Shown: positions 8,343 through 15,486 of the stretch, piece after piece
Numbering within the stretch: position 1 is the first letter of the stretch
Layout: the number at the start of each line of letters is the position of its first letter
Source of the DNA: Ruminococcaceae bacterium UBA7127
GTDB lineage: Bacteria; Bacillota; Clostridia; Oscillospirales; Acutalibacteraceae
Direction of reading: 5' to 3'
Length of the DNA stretch: 27,019 nucleotides
NCBI GenBank assembly: GCA_002493005.1
Contig: DKXL01000018.1
Coordinates: 1-27,019, forward strand
The notes under the pieces: model-generated
The model's database searches: none
The model's input: only the letters and a program-made list of their open reading frames with translations
Told to the model about the DNA's origin: nothing
Program-made: the position numbers and the translations under genes

Positions 8343-8391
8343 ATAATTCAAATGACCGAAAACCGGTGTTTATCGGGTGGAAAGGAGATAT

Positions 8392-9384
8392 ATGACAACA
8401 AATTTAATCATAGTAGAAGGACTTCCGGGTAGCGGAAAGAGTACAACGGCAGCGATGATTGCTGATGAACTGAATAAAAAAGGCAAAAGGGTTATTTGTG
8501 TTGATGAAGGAGTTTCTGAACATCCGGCAGATTATGCGGATTATGACTTTCCTGATTTTGAAACAGAGAGAATCAAGATACTTGAAAAGTGGCGTTCATT
8601 TATTGAGACATCCGACAAAGATGTGATATATGTTTTCAACTGTATTTTTTTGCAGAATCCGATGTGTGAAACCATGATGAGGTTTGGCATGGATGCTACT
8701 GCTTCCCAAAACTATATTTCAGAAATATCTGAAATAATCAAGCCGTTGAATCCTATCATAATTTATATAAACCAGCCTGATGTCAAGGAAGCAATCAATA
8801 GTGTAATTGATGAGCGTGGAAATAATTGGCTGAATGCTGTTATTGACTATCATATCTCGCAGGGGTATGGAAAAGAACATAACCTTTCCGGTTATGATGG
8901 ATATATTAAATGTCTGGAAGAAAGAAAAATCAGGGAACTAAATATTTTGCAGACACTCGACATCGACTACTATACAATCAGTCAGGATATGAAAGCAACG
9001 GAGTTTGCAGAATTATTTACTTCCATAGGCTGGAGCTGTCCTGAAAACAATCAAATGAATCAAGCCATAGAATACAGTACAAAATCCTATATAGTTCGTC
9101 ATAAGAGAAAAGCTGTAGCAACTATCAATTGGCTTAGTGACTATGGTATGAACTGGTTTTTGAAAGAGTTTATTGTACATAAAGAGTCTCAAAGAAAAAT
9201 GATAGGAACTTTTCTTTATCGGTTTTCAGAGAACTATATTAAAAGCACTTTGAAAGAAAACCAAAAAGTCTGCATTAACCTAAGAGCTTCTAAAGAAAAA
9301 GAGAATTTTTATCATAATCTTGGCTTTCAAAAGATGTCAGAAAATCAATCCGACTACAGAATGGAAAAAATTATAGAGGGATAA
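8392..9384 (+). CDS. P-loop kinase-like / GNAT acetyltransferase-like fusion protein
   Basis: Not a family I can name. The 330-aa protein has an N-terminal P-loop NTPase domain with Walker A GLPGSGKST (10-18), like small-molecule or nucleoside kinases, followed by NTEADELNKK-type helix and a YVFNCIFLQNP strand near 79-90. From about residue 205 it resembles a GNAT acetyltransferase: SIGWSCPENNQMNQAI, then NWLSDYGMNWFLKEFIV, SQRKMIG and FYHNLGFQ near 306-313. The acetyl-CoA loop is degenerate (QRKMIG instead of QxxGxG). The start at 8392 is chosen because AAAGGAGA lies just upstream; a GTG at 8377 would place the ribosome site inside the gene. It stands alone between a repeat and a hairpin, and is AT-rich. 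A kinase plus acetyltransferase could modify an antibiotic or metabolite, but this is only inference. Confidence 0.75.
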   Translation: MTTNLIIVEGLPGSGKSTTAAMIADELNKKGKRVICVDEGVSEHPADYADYDFPDFETERIKILEKWRSFIETSDKDVIYVFNCIFLQNPMCETMMRFGMDATASQNYISEISEIIKPLNPIIIYINQPDVKEAINSVIDERGNNWLNAVIDYHISQGYGKEHNLSGYDGYIKCLEERKIRELNILQTLDIDYYTISQDMKATEFAELFTSIGWSCPENNQMNQAIEYSTKSYIVRHKRKAVATINWLSDYGMNWFLKEFIVHKESQRKMIGTFLYRFSENYIKSTLKENQKVCINLRASKEKENFYHNLGFQKMSENQSDYRMEKIIEG

Positions 9385-9439
9385 ATATCGGTATTATATA
9401 CGCTTTCTTTAAAAGTGTATATTGGGTCACACTGTATCA

Positions 9440-9476
9440 AAGGGCAAGACAGACCAAAATGGTCTGCCTTGCCCTT
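9440..9476. terminator. Long hairpin between convergent genes, probable bidirectional terminator
   Basis: AAGGGCAAGACAGACC (9440-9455) pairs with 9461-9476 over 16 bp with a single mismatch and a 5-nt loop. It lies between the kinase-GNAT gene (plus) and rqcH (minus), the right place for a shared terminator, although neither side has a strong T-run. Confidence 0.6.
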
Positions 9477-9567
9477 AACTTCTTTATGGAATAGCACACT
9501 TACGAGCTTCCTTTTATTATTCTTACTTATAATTTTTTCGCTTCATAAAACGAATTATTGTTATAAT

Positions 9568-11298
9568 TTAAATCTTGTTCTTTGGCGTAACATATATAGT
9601 TTTATTGTTCACATAAATTACCATACCGGGCTTTGCGCCGCTTGGCTTGCTGACATAGCGAACCAAAGTATAATCAACAGGCACCTGACTGCTGTTTTGC
9701 GCCTTGCTGTGATACGCGGCAAGACAAGCCGCCTCAAAAATTGCCTGCTCGGTTACCTCTTTACCCTCACACAGAATAATAGTATGAGAACCGTGAATGT
9801 CCTTGGTGTGCAGCCACATATCGTTTTTTGCAGCAGTTTTCAACGTAAGCTTATCGTTTTGCTTATTATTTCTGCCAACCAGAATTTTAAATCCGTCGCT
9901 CGAAGTAAATTCAAGCGGAGGCAGTGCAGTCTGCTTTTTACTCTTGTTTCTGTTAGAATGCAGATAACCCTGCTCAGCAAGCTCCTCTTTGATTTGAGAT
10001 ATCTCCTTCTCGGTTTCGGCACGTTGAGAAACATCGAGAACAGACTCAATGTAATCAAGCTCAGTTCTGCCCTTTCGAATCTGCTCGCTTAGCATAATCT
10101 CTGCATTCTTTGCCTTTTGATAATCCTTGTAATATTTCTGCGCATTTGCGGCAGGTGATATTGCAGGATTTAATTTTATTCGCATTACAGCATTATGCTC
10201 ATCATAATAATTTTCAACGTCGGCATACTCCGCCCCACGCTGTATTCGATAAAGATTAGCCTGCAAAAGGTCGCCGCAAATCCTTAGATGTTCCCTGTTC
10301 TGACATCTGTCAAGCTCTGCTTGCTGCTTTGAAATTTTACGTGCAATTCGTTCAATCGTATTTGTAAGCAATTTAGTAAGGCTTTGTGTTTTAACCTTCA
10401 TTCGCTCTCTGACGTCACGAGTTTCATAGTAGCTGTCGAGAAGTTCGGAAAAACTTTCTGCCTTTTCAACTTTTGCAAAGCCCGAATACTGTTTAATCGG
10501 CATAAAACAAAAGTCCATAGGCTTGCCATCTTCCCTATATATTACATACGGTTCGCCCTTACATTCGGCAGTAATATTTTTTAGCCTTTCAAGCTCATCT
10601 GTCAGCTTATCAAGCAAAACTCCCTCAATGCGGTTTGTCGCTCCCTCGAGCACTCTGTGTTCAAGTTCTCTGCACACAATCGGCGACACGCCCTGAACAA
10701 CCCTAAGCACCGCCTTATTAAGCGGCATTTCACAATCAAGATTCTTTATTCTTTCTGCGATTTCACATGCTTCACAGTTCAAAATATTCAGCTTGTCCTG
10801 CGGCTCGGGCAGTTCATATTTTATATTCGGCAGTACAAGTCTTTTACTGCTCATTGTAAGGTCAACACGCTTTAGCGAGTCAATAATAACTCCGTTTGAG
10901 TCAACGATAATTATATTACTGTACATTCCCATTATCTCGCAAACAACTGTAATCATTACCGTGTCGCCCAACTCGTTAACACATTCAAAGTCAAGCATAA
11001 TAACACGGTCACAGTCATTCTGGCGAACCGACACAAGCTTTCCGCCGCCGATTCTTTTGCGCAAAAGCATACAGAACATAGGCGGTTGTGCCGGGTTTTC
11101 GGGAGTATTCACGCAAAAGTTAATTCTCGGCGAATTTGCCCTTGCAGAAAGCAACAGCTTTTTGTTTCCGCCAAAAGTGCGCAAACCAAAAATCAGCTCT
11201 TCACGGTTGGGCTGATAAATCTGTGATACCCTTGCGCCAAGAGCTTGACTCTCTATTTCATTTTTGATATGTCGTAAAAATATACCGTCAAGTGCCAC
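9568..11298 (-). CDS. rqcH: RqcH (Rqc2/NEMF homologue), ribosome-associated quality control
   Basis: NFACT-family protein (576 aa) that binds stalled 50S subunits and directs C-terminal alanine tailing so the nascent chain is degraded. The N-terminus MALDGIFLRHIKNEIE is typical of the NFACT-N domain, the middle (about 280-430) is a helical coiled-coil-rich region, and the C-terminal NFACT-R domain shows DGFKILVGRNN, NDMWLHTKDIHGSHTIIL. Older annotations call this fibronectin-binding protein FbpA. The start is GTG; GAGG sits about 10 bases upstream and overlaps the rlmH stop, so rlmH and rqcH are co-transcribed. Length is normal. Confidence 0.93.
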   Translation of the reverse strand: MALDGIFLRHIKNEIESQALGARVSQIYQPNREELIFGLRTFGGNKKLLLSARANSPRINFCVNTPENPAQPPMFCMLLRKRIGGGKLVSVRQNDCDRVIMLDFECVNELGDTVMITVVCEIMGMYSNIIIVDSNGVIIDSLKRVDLTMSSKRLVLPNIKYELPEPQDKLNILNCEACEIAERIKNLDCEMPLNKAVLRVVQGVSPIVCRELEHRVLEGATNRIEGVLLDKLTDELERLKNITAECKGEPYVIYREDGKPMDFCFMPIKQYSGFAKVEKAESFSELLDSYYETRDVRERMKVKTQSLTKLLTNTIERIARKISKQQAELDRCQNREHLRICGDLLQANLYRIQRGAEYADVENYYDEHNAVMRIKLNPAISPAANAQKYYKDYQKAKNAEIMLSEQIRKGRTELDYIESVLDVSQRAETEKEISQIKEELAEQGYLHSNRNKSKKQTALPPLEFTSSDGFKILVGRNNKQNDKLTLKTAAKNDMWLHTKDIHGSHTIILCEGKEVTEQAIFEAACLAAYHSKAQNSSQVPVDYTLVRYVSKPSGAKPGMVIYVNNKTIYVTPKNKI

Positions 11299-11310
11299 TT
11301 AATAATAACC

Positions 11311-11796
11311 TCACTTATGATACTTTCCGTTTGTTGAAATTTCAAATGCCCGATAAATTTGTTCACTTAAAATCATTCTTGCCATCTGATGCGGAAATGT
11401 CATTTTGCTCATAGACAGTCTCAAATCCGCCCTGCTTTTTATCGCCTGTGACAAGCCGTAGCTTCCTCCGATAATAAAATCAACCGTACTTTTGCCATTT
11501 ATCTGAACACCTTCAAGCGTTTTTGACAGTTCTTCGCTCGAAAGCATTTTTCCCTCAATGCACATTGCGATAACATAATCGCCTGAGTTTATCTTTTGCA
11601 TAATGCGCTTGCCCTCTGACTCTATTACCTCTTCAATCTGAGAAAGGTTAGGTGTATTGCTTTTGATTTTCTCTTCGGCAAGCTCTACAATCTGAAATCT
11701 ACAGAAAGCAGAAAGTCTTTTGGCATATTCATTTATTGCGTCTGTAAAGTATTTTTCTTTAATTTTTCCAATACAAATAATATTAATTCTAAGCAT
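11311..11796 (-). CDS. rlmH: 23S rRNA (pseudouridine-1915-N3)-methyltransferase RlmH
   Basis: SPOUT-class enzyme (161 aa) that methylates pseudouridine 1915 of 23S rRNA in the assembled ribosome. It begins MLRINIICIGKIKEKYF and carries the SAM-knot motif FIIGGSYGLSQAI, then MTFPHQMARMILSEQIYRAF and the conserved end YHK. Length is normal for RlmH. It lies 9 bases after the walJ-like gene and 12 bases before rqcH, a compact cluster with clear ribosome-maintenance content. Confidence 0.95.
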   Translation of the reverse strand: MLRINIICIGKIKEKYFTDAINEYAKRLSAFCRFQIVELAEEKIKSNTPNLSQIEEVIESEGKRIMQKINSGDYVIAMCIEGKMLSSEELSKTLEGVQINGKSTVDFIIGGSYGLSQAIKSRADLRLSMSKMTFPHQMARMILSEQIYRAFEISTNGKYHK

Positions 11797-11805
11797 AGTC
11801 TATCC

Positions 11806-12594
11806 CTAAAAAATAACCGTTTGTATTCTCGTTTCACTTGGCGCAACATCAAGTGAATAATCACTTCTAAACTTCATTCCCTGCTGTTCGAGCATTTCAA
11901 CCGAGGTTGACAGTGCAAGTCTGGGGGTATTGTTCTGTTCACTCAGATGTCCGAGCATCAACCTTAAAGTACCCTTGCTTACCAAATTGACAAGCTCCTT
12001 GGCACAATCATCATTGGATAGATGCCCCTTGTTTGAAAGTATTCTCCGCTTTAAATAATACGGATAAATTCCTGTTTTCAGCATCTCAATGTCATGATTT
12101 GACTCCAGAACAACAAAATCGCTTTTCTCTGCCGCCTCCCTTACCTCAGGCAGTACAATCCCCATATCCGTTGCAATCAGCGCCGACTTGCCGTCTGGCG
12201 CAACCACTCTATAGCAGCAGCTCTGCACCGCATCATGAGGAGTATCTATTCTCTGCACAAGCATATTACCTACAGACAATTCTTCTTCTATAACATCAGC
12301 CTTTACAGAGGGGGCAATTTTTCCGCTCTGCTGCAAAGCACCAAGAGTACCTTCGCTGGCATAAACCTCAAAGCCATAGCGTGACGCAAGCACCTTTAAT
12401 GCACTGCAATGGTCGGTATGCTCGTGAGTAACAAACACAGCCGACACATTACTCATCTTAAGACCGTTTGCTTCCATTGCATTTTCTATCTGTTTGCACG
12501 AACGTCCTGCGTCAATCAAAACGCCCTCTGACATTGTGCCTATGTAATAACTGTTTCCTTTGCTTCCGCTGAAAAGCGGCACTGCTCTTGCCAC
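11806..12594 (-). CDS. walJ: WalJ/YycJ-like MBL-fold metallohydrolase
   Basis: Metallo-beta-lactamase-fold protein (262 aa) with the metal motif HEHTDH (H57, H59, D61, H62) and a later H-D pair in DTPHDAV. The N-terminus FSGSKGNSYYIG is characteristic of the YycJ/WalJ group, thought to be an exonuclease or DNA-repair-related hydrolase linked in other Firmicutes to the WalKR locus; no walKR is present here. Start is GTG with AAAGGA about 8 bases upstream. It heads the walJ-rlmH-rqcH set. Membership of the MBL fold is certain; exact substrate is not known. Confidence 0.85.
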   Translation of the reverse strand: MARAVPLFSGSKGNSYYIGTMSEGVLIDAGRSCKQIENAMEANGLKMSNVSAVFVTHEHTDHCSALKVLASRYGFEVYASEGTLGALQQSGKIAPSVKADVIEEELSVGNMLVQRIDTPHDAVQSCCYRVVAPDGKSALIATDMGIVLPEVREAAEKSDFVVLESNHDIEMLKTGIYPYYLKRRILSNKGHLSNDDCAKELVNLVSKGTLRLMLGHLSEQNNTPRLALSTSVEMLEQQGMKFRSDYSLDVAPSETRIQTVIF

Positions 12595-12648
12595 GTTATC
12601 AATCCTTTTTCATTCGTATCTAAATCCACATCTATAATATCACAGTTC

Positions 12649-13017
12649 TTATCCTTTTACAACAGCCTTGCCGGCCAAAATTCCAAGCCATGCGCCCGTT
12701 ATGCACAGCACCACGCTTAAAACGGAATATACTACAGCAAGCATATGGTTGCCATCGCTGAACATATTGTATGCTTCAAGCGAAAATGCGGCAAATGTAG
12801 AAAACCCTCCGCACAATCCGGTCTTTAAAAAAAGAATCATATTGTCTGACATATGTTTGTTTATTGCAATTCCTGTAAAAAATCCAATAAAAAACGCACC
12901 TAAAATATTAATAACGAGTGTAACAATCGGAAATGTGCCCTTATACGGGATTAACCCCACCGCATATCTCAGCATTGCGCCGATTGCACCGCCGATGCCT
13001 ACAAATATAACTCCCAT
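12649..13017 (-). CDS. crcB: Fluoride channel CrcB/FluC
   Basis: Small membrane protein (122 aa) that exports fluoride as a dual-topology dimer. Four hydrophobic segments are visible, with the N-terminal GGxxGAxLRY motif, the NILGAFFIGF segment and the signature GLCGGFSTFAAFS, whose Phe residues line the fluoride path. It is a single gene, as expected for homodimeric FluC. GGGGTTG precedes the ATG. The upstream region has no fluoride-riboswitch consensus; instead it holds copy B of the dispersed repeat. Confidence 0.93.
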   Translation of the reverse strand: MGVIFVGIGGAIGAMLRYAVGLIPYKGTFPIVTLVINILGAFFIGFFTGIAINKHMSDNMILFLKTGLCGGFSTFAAFSLEAYNMFSDGNHMLAVVYSVLSVVLCITGAWLGILAGKAVVKG

Positions 13018-13047
13018 AAAATCAACCCCAAAATATTATAATAAAAA

Positions 13048-13140
13048 GCGGTGTGACACCGCCCACAATTCGAGCAGACAGCTTGATAGTAACTGCACTT
13101 TTGTGCCCGACCGTTTTTAAGCTGTTTTCTATAAAGTAAA
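13048..13140 (-). repeat. Dispersed structured repeat, copy B
   Basis: Same family as 8244-8336 and in the same sense relative to the downstream gene (crcB, minus). The hairpin at 13048-13062 is GCGGTG-TCA-CACCGC on the minus strand, where copy A has GCGGCG-TCA-CGCCGC, a compensatory C-G to T-A change. It is followed by T5 and TATAAT, 30 bases before the crcB start. CCCGA (13106-13110) pairs with TCGAG (13070-13074) with one G-T pair. Confidence 0.8.
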
Positions 13141-13171
13141 AAATTAAGCCGTTTTCGACAGAAAACGACTT
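13136..13171 (-). terminator. Intrinsic terminator of murA
   Basis: On the minus strand AAGTCGTTTTC pairs with GAAAACGGCTT around a 4-nt loop (one G-T pair), followed by AATTTTTTAC. It lies 36 bases after the murA stop. Confidence 0.8.
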
Positions 13172-13206
13172 ATTTTAACCTTAATACATATAAAATGAAG
13201 AAATAA

Positions 13207-14505
13207 TTAAGCTCTTAATTCTTCCTCATTGTCACCTGTAAAGTAAACCTTCTTGATATCAGCACCAATAGCTCTGAACTTTTCAACTACATTTTCATAT
13301 CCGCGTTCAATATACTGAATACTTGAAATCTCGGTTGTTCCGTTAATTTGCAGTGCAGCAACAATCATTGCAGCACCCGCACGCAAATCAGTAGCCTTAA
13401 CAGGAGCTGCTGTAAGCGGCGAACCGCCCTCAATGATGGCAAGTCTGCCCTCAACCGAGATATGCGCGCCCATTCTGATAAGCTCCCTAACGTATTGGTA
13501 TCTGTTATCCCAAACATTTTCATTAACAATGCTTGTGCCGGGAACACTCATAAGCAATGCAGCAAACTGTGGCTGACAATCCGTCGGAAATCCGGGATGC
13601 GGCATTGTTTTTATATTGCAGCGCTTGAGCGGAGCGGCAGTTGCATCAACCTTGAGCGCTTCATCATACTCGGTGATTTTTACACCCATTTCTCTAAGCT
13701 TTGCACTGATTGATTCAAGATGCTTGGGTGTGATGTTATTTACAGTGATACATCCCCTTGTTGCAGCAGCAGCACACATATATGTACCTGCCTCAATCTG
13801 ATCGGGAATAATTGAATATGTTACTCCATGGAGATAACCTACTCCTCGGATTTTGATTACATCTGTTCCTGCGCCCCTGATATCAGCGCCCATTGAGTTA
13901 AGGAAGTTGGCAAGGTCAACAATGTGCGGCTCTTTGGCTGCATTTTCAATAATTGTCTGTCCTTTAGCCTTTGACGCCGCAAGCATAATATTCATTGTTG
14001 CGCCGACAGATACAACATCAAGATAGATGTGCGTACCGAAAAGCTGACCCGACTCGCAGACAGCCTCAATAATAGCGCCGTCAACAAGCTGAGTTTTAGC
14101 ACCCAAAGCCTCAAACCCCTTAAGATGCTGGTCGATTGGACGAACGCCAAAGTTGCATCCGCCGGGCAAAGCCACCTTTGCTTTTCCGCATCTGCCGAGC
14201 AACGCACCAAGCAGATAGTATGACGCACGCATCCTGCTTACAAGCTCAGTAACAGCATTGCAAGTATTGATATGCGTCGGATCTATATATAATGATGATT
14301 TATTAATTCTTCTGACATTTGCACCCATCTGCTGCAAAATTCTGCTTATGAGCGAAACATCACTAATATTCGGAATATTATCAATCTGGCAAGGCTCGTC
14401 ACAAAGTATAACAGCAGGAATAATTGCAACAGCAGCATTCTTGGCACCGCTGATATTAACCTCGCCAAACAAAGGCTTACCGCCTGTAACTACAAACTTC
14501 TCCAA
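13207..14505 (-). CDS. murA: UDP-N-acetylglucosamine 1-carboxyvinyltransferase MurA
   Basis: First committed enzyme of peptidoglycan synthesis: adds enolpyruvyl from PEP to UDP-GlcNAc in the cytoplasm. The 432-aa protein has the conserved GAKN with K22, and GGCNFGVRPID with catalytic C117 in place, so it should be sensitive to fosfomycin as usual; FPTDCQPQFAA is the substrate-binding segment. The start codon is TTG: GGGGTG lies 7 bases upstream and an in-frame TAA directly precedes it, so no earlier start is possible. Single-gene unit with its own terminator and a long, motif-rich upstream region. Confidence 0.95.
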   Translation of the reverse strand: MEKFVVTGGKPLFGEVNISGAKNAAVAIIPAVILCDEPCQIDNIPNISDVSLISRILQQMGANVRRINKSSLYIDPTHINTCNAVTELVSRMRASYYLLGALLGRCGKAKVALPGGCNFGVRPIDQHLKGFEALGAKTQLVDGAIIEAVCESGQLFGTHIYLDVVSVGATMNIMLAASKAKGQTIIENAAKEPHIVDLANFLNSMGADIRGAGTDVIKIRGVGYLHGVTYSIIPDQIEAGTYMCAAAATRGCITVNNITPKHLESISAKLREMGVKITEYDEALKVDATAAPLKRCNIKTMPHPGFPTDCQPQFAALLMSVPGTSIVNENVWDNRYQYVRELIRMGAHISVEGRLAIIEGGSPLTAAPVKATDLRAGAAMIVAALQINGTTEISSIQYIERGYENVVEKFRAIGADIKKVYFTGDNEEELRA

Positions 14506-14623
14506 TTATTTACACCCCAATAAAACCGATTTGGCATTTGCAATAAATAAGTAAGCGTAGAATTGTATAATATAAGATTCAAAATTTTGTTATTTTGGAA
14601 TCAAAGGTTCAAAACACAAAATA

Positions 14624-14820
14624 TGTTACATTTTAATTAAAAGATACTACTTGTTGTGGTTACGCTTATGTAACGCTACAATTCTTTCTAAGAAAATGAT
14701 ACTACAATTTTGTAGTAAAGTCAACGCAATATTAAATTTGTAACCGATTTTTGGCAATGTTGTACTCAAATAGTAAATTTGTTGTTACATTTGTTTTTAA
14801 TATGCCCAAAGTCAGTTACA
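14624..14820. promoter_or_regulatory. Cluster of six GTTAC/GTAAC motifs
   Basis: GTTAC or its complement occurs at 14625, 14659, 14670, 14740, 14784 and 14815; 14659-14674 forms an inverted pair, GTTAC-GCTTAT-GTAAC. By chance fewer than one would be expected in this length. Possible binding sites of a regulator of murA; the regulator is unknown. Confidence 0.35.
14701..14716. promoter_or_regulatory. Perfect palindrome ACTACAATTTTGTAGT
   Basis: Seven-bp arms ACTACAA and TTGTAGT with two bases between. Either an operator or a small hairpin; it has no T-run. Function unknown. Confidence 0.35.
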
Positions 14821-15044
14821 GAATGTTATATTTTCCACAAAGGAATTAATTTTTTAACCATATTTCGTGTCAAGAATTAACAAATTGAAACTTTTTTGCA
14901 TTTTAGAATTAAAACATAATAGCGAATAAAAATAAATAAAAAGGATTGTGTCCAAAGCAAGTATTGTTTTTTACAGCAAATACTATTTTACCTGCCACAC
15001 TGCAAAGGATATATGATGTCAACAAATTTTTTGAATTAAACTAC

Positions 15045-15073
15045 TTGACAAACGCATATTATAATGATATATT
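15045..15073 (+). promoter_or_regulatory. Sigma-A promoter of arsR-ATPase operon
   Basis: TTGACA at 15045-15050, a 17-base spacer, and TATATT at 15068-15073. Predicted transcription start near 15080, directly before the operator. Confidence 0.75.
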
Positions 15074-15083
15074 TAAAATGTCA

Positions 15084-15109
15084 TATGAACACATATGCAT
15101 ATGTTCAAT
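15084..15109. promoter_or_regulatory. SmtB/CzrA-type operator
   Basis: Imperfect palindrome TGAACA-CATATGCATA-TGTTCA (core 15086-15107), matching the 12-2-12 operators of ArsR/SmtB-family metal sensors. It covers the predicted transcription start, so the apo-repressor bound here would block transcription. Confidence 0.75.
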
Positions 15110-15161
15110 CGTTAGTTTTACAATAATTTGGTATAATAATTGCAAGCAAAGGAGTTTATTT

Positions 15162-15473
15162 ATGGAAAACACAAAAAAGGCTGTAGAAATGCCCGACCTT
15201 GAAATACTTTTTGACCTTGCCGACCTGTTCAAGGTGTTTGGCGATTCAACCAGACTACGAATTATGTATACAATCTCCGATAATGAAATGTCGGTACTCA
15301 ACATAGCCGAGTCGCTCAATATGGAGCAAAGCACAATTTCTCACCAGCTTAGGGTACTGCGCCAAAACAAGCTGGTGCGTGTACGTCGTGACGGCAAACA
15401 GATTTATTACAGTCTTGACGATGACCATGTTAAGAAAATAATAGAAATGGGACTTGACCACGTGCTCGAATAA
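15162..15473 (+). CDS. ArsR/SmtB-family zinc-type metal-sensing repressor
   Basis: Winged-helix repressor (103 aa) of the adjacent exporter. The recognition region reads NIAESLNMEQSTISHQLRVL and the wing RVRRDGKQIYYSL. The C-terminal helix carries D87-x-H89, H100 and E103, exactly the spacing of the alpha-5 zinc site of SmtB (D104, H106, H117, E120) and CzrA. The alpha-3 Cys site of CadC (ELCVCDL) is absent (EMSVLNIA). It is therefore expected to sense Zn(II), perhaps Co(II), rather than Cd/Pb by thiols. The start at 15162 has AAAGGAG 7 bases upstream; the frame is open further 5' but that part has no domain. The ATPase gene follows after 13 bases. Confidence 0.92.
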   Translation: MENTKKAVEMPDLEILFDLADLFKVFGDSTRLRIMYTISDNEMSVLNIAESLNMEQSTISHQLRVLRQNKLVRVRRDGKQIYYSLDDDHVKKIIEMGLDHVLE

Positions 15474-15486
15474 CGGGGGAATTATT

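Larger units (their letters stand above)
14506..15161. other. Long divergent intergenic region, murA / arsR
   Basis: This 656-bp AT-rich stretch contains no credible gene. The murA-proximal part holds six GTTAC/GTAAC motifs (14624-14820) and a 16-bp palindrome at 14701-14716. The right end holds the arsR promoter and operator. The roughly 200 bases between (14830-15030) show nothing I can interpret apart from one DnaA-box-like TTTTCCACA. Confidence 0.6.

Noticed and set aside
9415..10092. Long plus-strand open frame opposite rqcH
   Set aside because: Lies antisense to a clear rqcH gene, is hydrophobic and unstructured, and has no family motif.
13018..13140. Fluoride riboswitch before crcB
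   Set aside because: The GGCGAUGG-type consensus is absent; the region is copy B of the repeat, which also occurs beside unrelated genes.
14830..14840. DnaA box or origin near murA
   Set aside because: Only one imperfect TTTTCCACA, no cluster, and no dnaA or dnaN nearby.
14946..15161. N-terminal extension of the ArsR protein
   Set aside because: Includes the promoter, operator and ribosome site of the real gene and shows no domain.
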